Shown here in pieces: positions 10,930 through 11,797 of a stretch of DNA of 11,797 nucleotides; the stretch's first letter is position 1, and every line of letters begins with the position of its first letter. The position numbers were made by a program, and so were the translations under genes. The notes beneath the pieces were generated by a model. That model ran no database searches. It was not told the DNA's origin and saw only the letters and a list, made by a program, of their open reading frames with translations. Source of the stretch: Candidatus Atribacteria bacterium 1244-E10-H5-B2 (GTDB lineage Bacteria; Atribacterota; JS1; SB-45; 34-128); contig NMQN01000132.1 of NCBI GenBank assembly GCA_003575245.1, positions 1 to 11,797 of the forward strand, written 5' to 3'.

Positions 10930-11797
10930 AATCCTGGCCATAGGGTAATTCGGCTTCTTTATTTAACAAATCGATACCCCCCCATCCCCTATCTCTTTTC
11001 TCTCCAATCTTCAAAGCCTTATAGCCTCTCTCTTCCAATCGCCTGCCGAATGTCCCTTTATTTACAGGCTTTTCCTTATTCTCTTCGCACCAATCTTTAT
11101 AAGCAATATATAGCTTTTTCGTGGTAGCCTGCACCAGTCGGCTCTCGATACAGCAATCCTCTATAAATTCAGCCATTATGTCCATCTGATCCTTATACTG
11201 GGCGGTGGCCTCTTTGATTTCTTCCGGGACCTTAAGCCCTTTCTCTTTCCATCTTCTGTATCCTTCTAAGATCCAGTTAAAAATTCCTTCCTTCTCTTCC
11301 AGTAAAATATTTTCATAATGTGGAATTCTCTCTTCTTCCGGTATGGTTAACTTGAATGGTACCAGCCTTATTCTTCCCCAGAAGGCCGGTGAAAATTCCT
11401 TGACTGTTGGCTTATGATTAGCAGCTAACCATAATTTACAGGTGGGATGAAATTCAAAAAATTCCTGCCTTAAAAATCTGGCGGTTACCTTATCTCGGCC
11501 AGTTAATCTTTTTAATAGCTCTTCATTGAATCCCCTTCCTTCTCCGGCCTCGATAGCATTTACAAATCTGGCTCCTTTCATTCTGGCTATATCATTGGGA
11601 ATATGTTCTCCTCTCCTGGTCAAAAATGTCTCAAAGGGAGTATTAATAGCATAATCTCCTAAAATTTCCTGGATTACATTTATAAAAGTGGATTTGCCAT
11701 TAAAAGCTATTCCATAGAATATATACAGGCATTGTTCTCCGATATCCCCAGTTAAACTATAACCCAAAGAAGTTCTGATATATTCTGTTATGTCTTC
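10928..11797 (-). CDS. Phage-type primase-helicase, C-terminal part (continues from the left edge)
   Basis: This is the remainder of the 714-residue protein that starts at 1370. Joined, the D5-N region (DITEYIRTSLGYSLTGD) leads into a superfamily 3 helicase. Walker A is GIAFNGKST (454-462). Walker B-like ARFVNAIEAGEG (501-512) supplies E508 and E511. Sensor 1 is LWLAANHKP (N552), and WGRIRLVPF (565-573) gives the arginine finger R567. The C-terminal wing-like region (ITQ-type residues replaced by QATTKKLYIAYKDWCEENKEKPVNKG) is the usual DNA-binding tail of D5/P4-type primases. A TTG at 11767 can look like a start but is an internal Leu. The stop at 10930-10928 overlaps one arm of the candidate origin. 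Confidence 0.95.
   Translation of the reverse strand, partial: EDITEYIRTSLGYSLTGDIGEQCLYIFYGIAFNGKSTFINVIQEILGDYAINTPFETFLTRRGEHIPNDIARMKGARFVNAIEAGEGRGFNEELLKRLTGRDKVTARFLRQEFFEFHPTCKLWLAANHKPTVKEFSPAFWGRIRLVPFKLTIPEEERIPHYENILLEEKEGIFNWILEGYRRWKEKGLKVPEEIKEATAQYKDQMDIMAEFIEDCCIESRLVQATTKKLYIAYKDWCEENKEKPVNKGTFGRRLEERGYKALKIGEKRDRGWGGIDLLNKEAELPYGQD
11703..11797. repeat. Right copy of 95-bp terminal direct repeat
   Basis: Identical to bases 1-95. See the left copy. When the redundant 95 bases are removed, the primase-helicase frame closes across the join in a conserved motif, which is strong support for a circular molecule. Confidence 0.93.

Noticed and set aside
11703..11797. Biological direct terminal repeats as in a linear phage genome
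   Set aside because: The repeat lies inside the helicase domain and its removal restores one intact gene, so an assembly overlap of a circular or concatemeric molecule explains it better.

Overview
The window is almost certainly one complete small circular replicon of about 11.7 kb, opened inside a gene. Its first 95 bases are repeated exactly as its last 95. A phage-type primase-helicase frame runs off the left edge and continues without a break at the right edge, so the non-redundant length is 11,702 bp. Every convincing gene lies on the minus strand. The sequence is AT-rich with a purine-rich coding strand. Shine-Dalgarno sequences (AGGAG, GAGGTG, AAGGGGG) and sigma70-like promoters point to a bacterial host. 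The Lys/Glu/Ile-rich proteins and AGA/AGG/ATA codons would fit a low-GC anaerobe or a deep-branching, possibly thermophilic lineage, but I cannot name it.

Layout in the direction of transcription (descending coordinates, around the circle). (1) Early/replication block: a winged-helix protein (1810-1607), a 50-residue basic protein, and a 714-residue CHC2-TOPRIM-D5 primase-helicase that crosses the contig junction and ends at 10928. After it come a repeat-rich region (candidate origin), a hairpin terminator, a 60-residue orphan protein, a second repeat cluster, and a short tyrosine recombinase with its own strong promoter. (2) Accessory block 9255-7483: small genes, many preceded by an unusual AAGGGGG ribosome-binding site. 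It includes a lipoprotein, a Cys-rich 'WCPL' protein, and two copies of a two-gene module (a CGWA-type zinc ribbon followed by a 30-residue membrane microprotein). (3) A roughly 480-bp non-coding tract packed with palindromes and microrepeats, ending in a late-type promoter. (4) Packaging/capsid block 7004-2216: a small zinc ribbon, a basic protein, a possible small terminase, the large terminase, then (behind a second promoter) a HTH protein, an 82-residue protein, a scaffold-like protein and a lambda gpE-type major capsid protein. (5) A 400-bp hairpin-rich intergenic region that closes the circle back to the early block.

The gene set is that of an integrative phage satellite rather than a full phage: primase-helicase, integrase, terminase, scaffold and capsid, but no recognisable portal, protease, head-tail connector, tail or lysin gene and no room for one. 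The closest established concept is the capsid-forming phage-inducible chromosomal island, but those carry a portal. The most interesting reading is a capsid-encoding satellite without a portal, which would have to fit a helper's portal and tail onto its own shell. That is inference from gene content.
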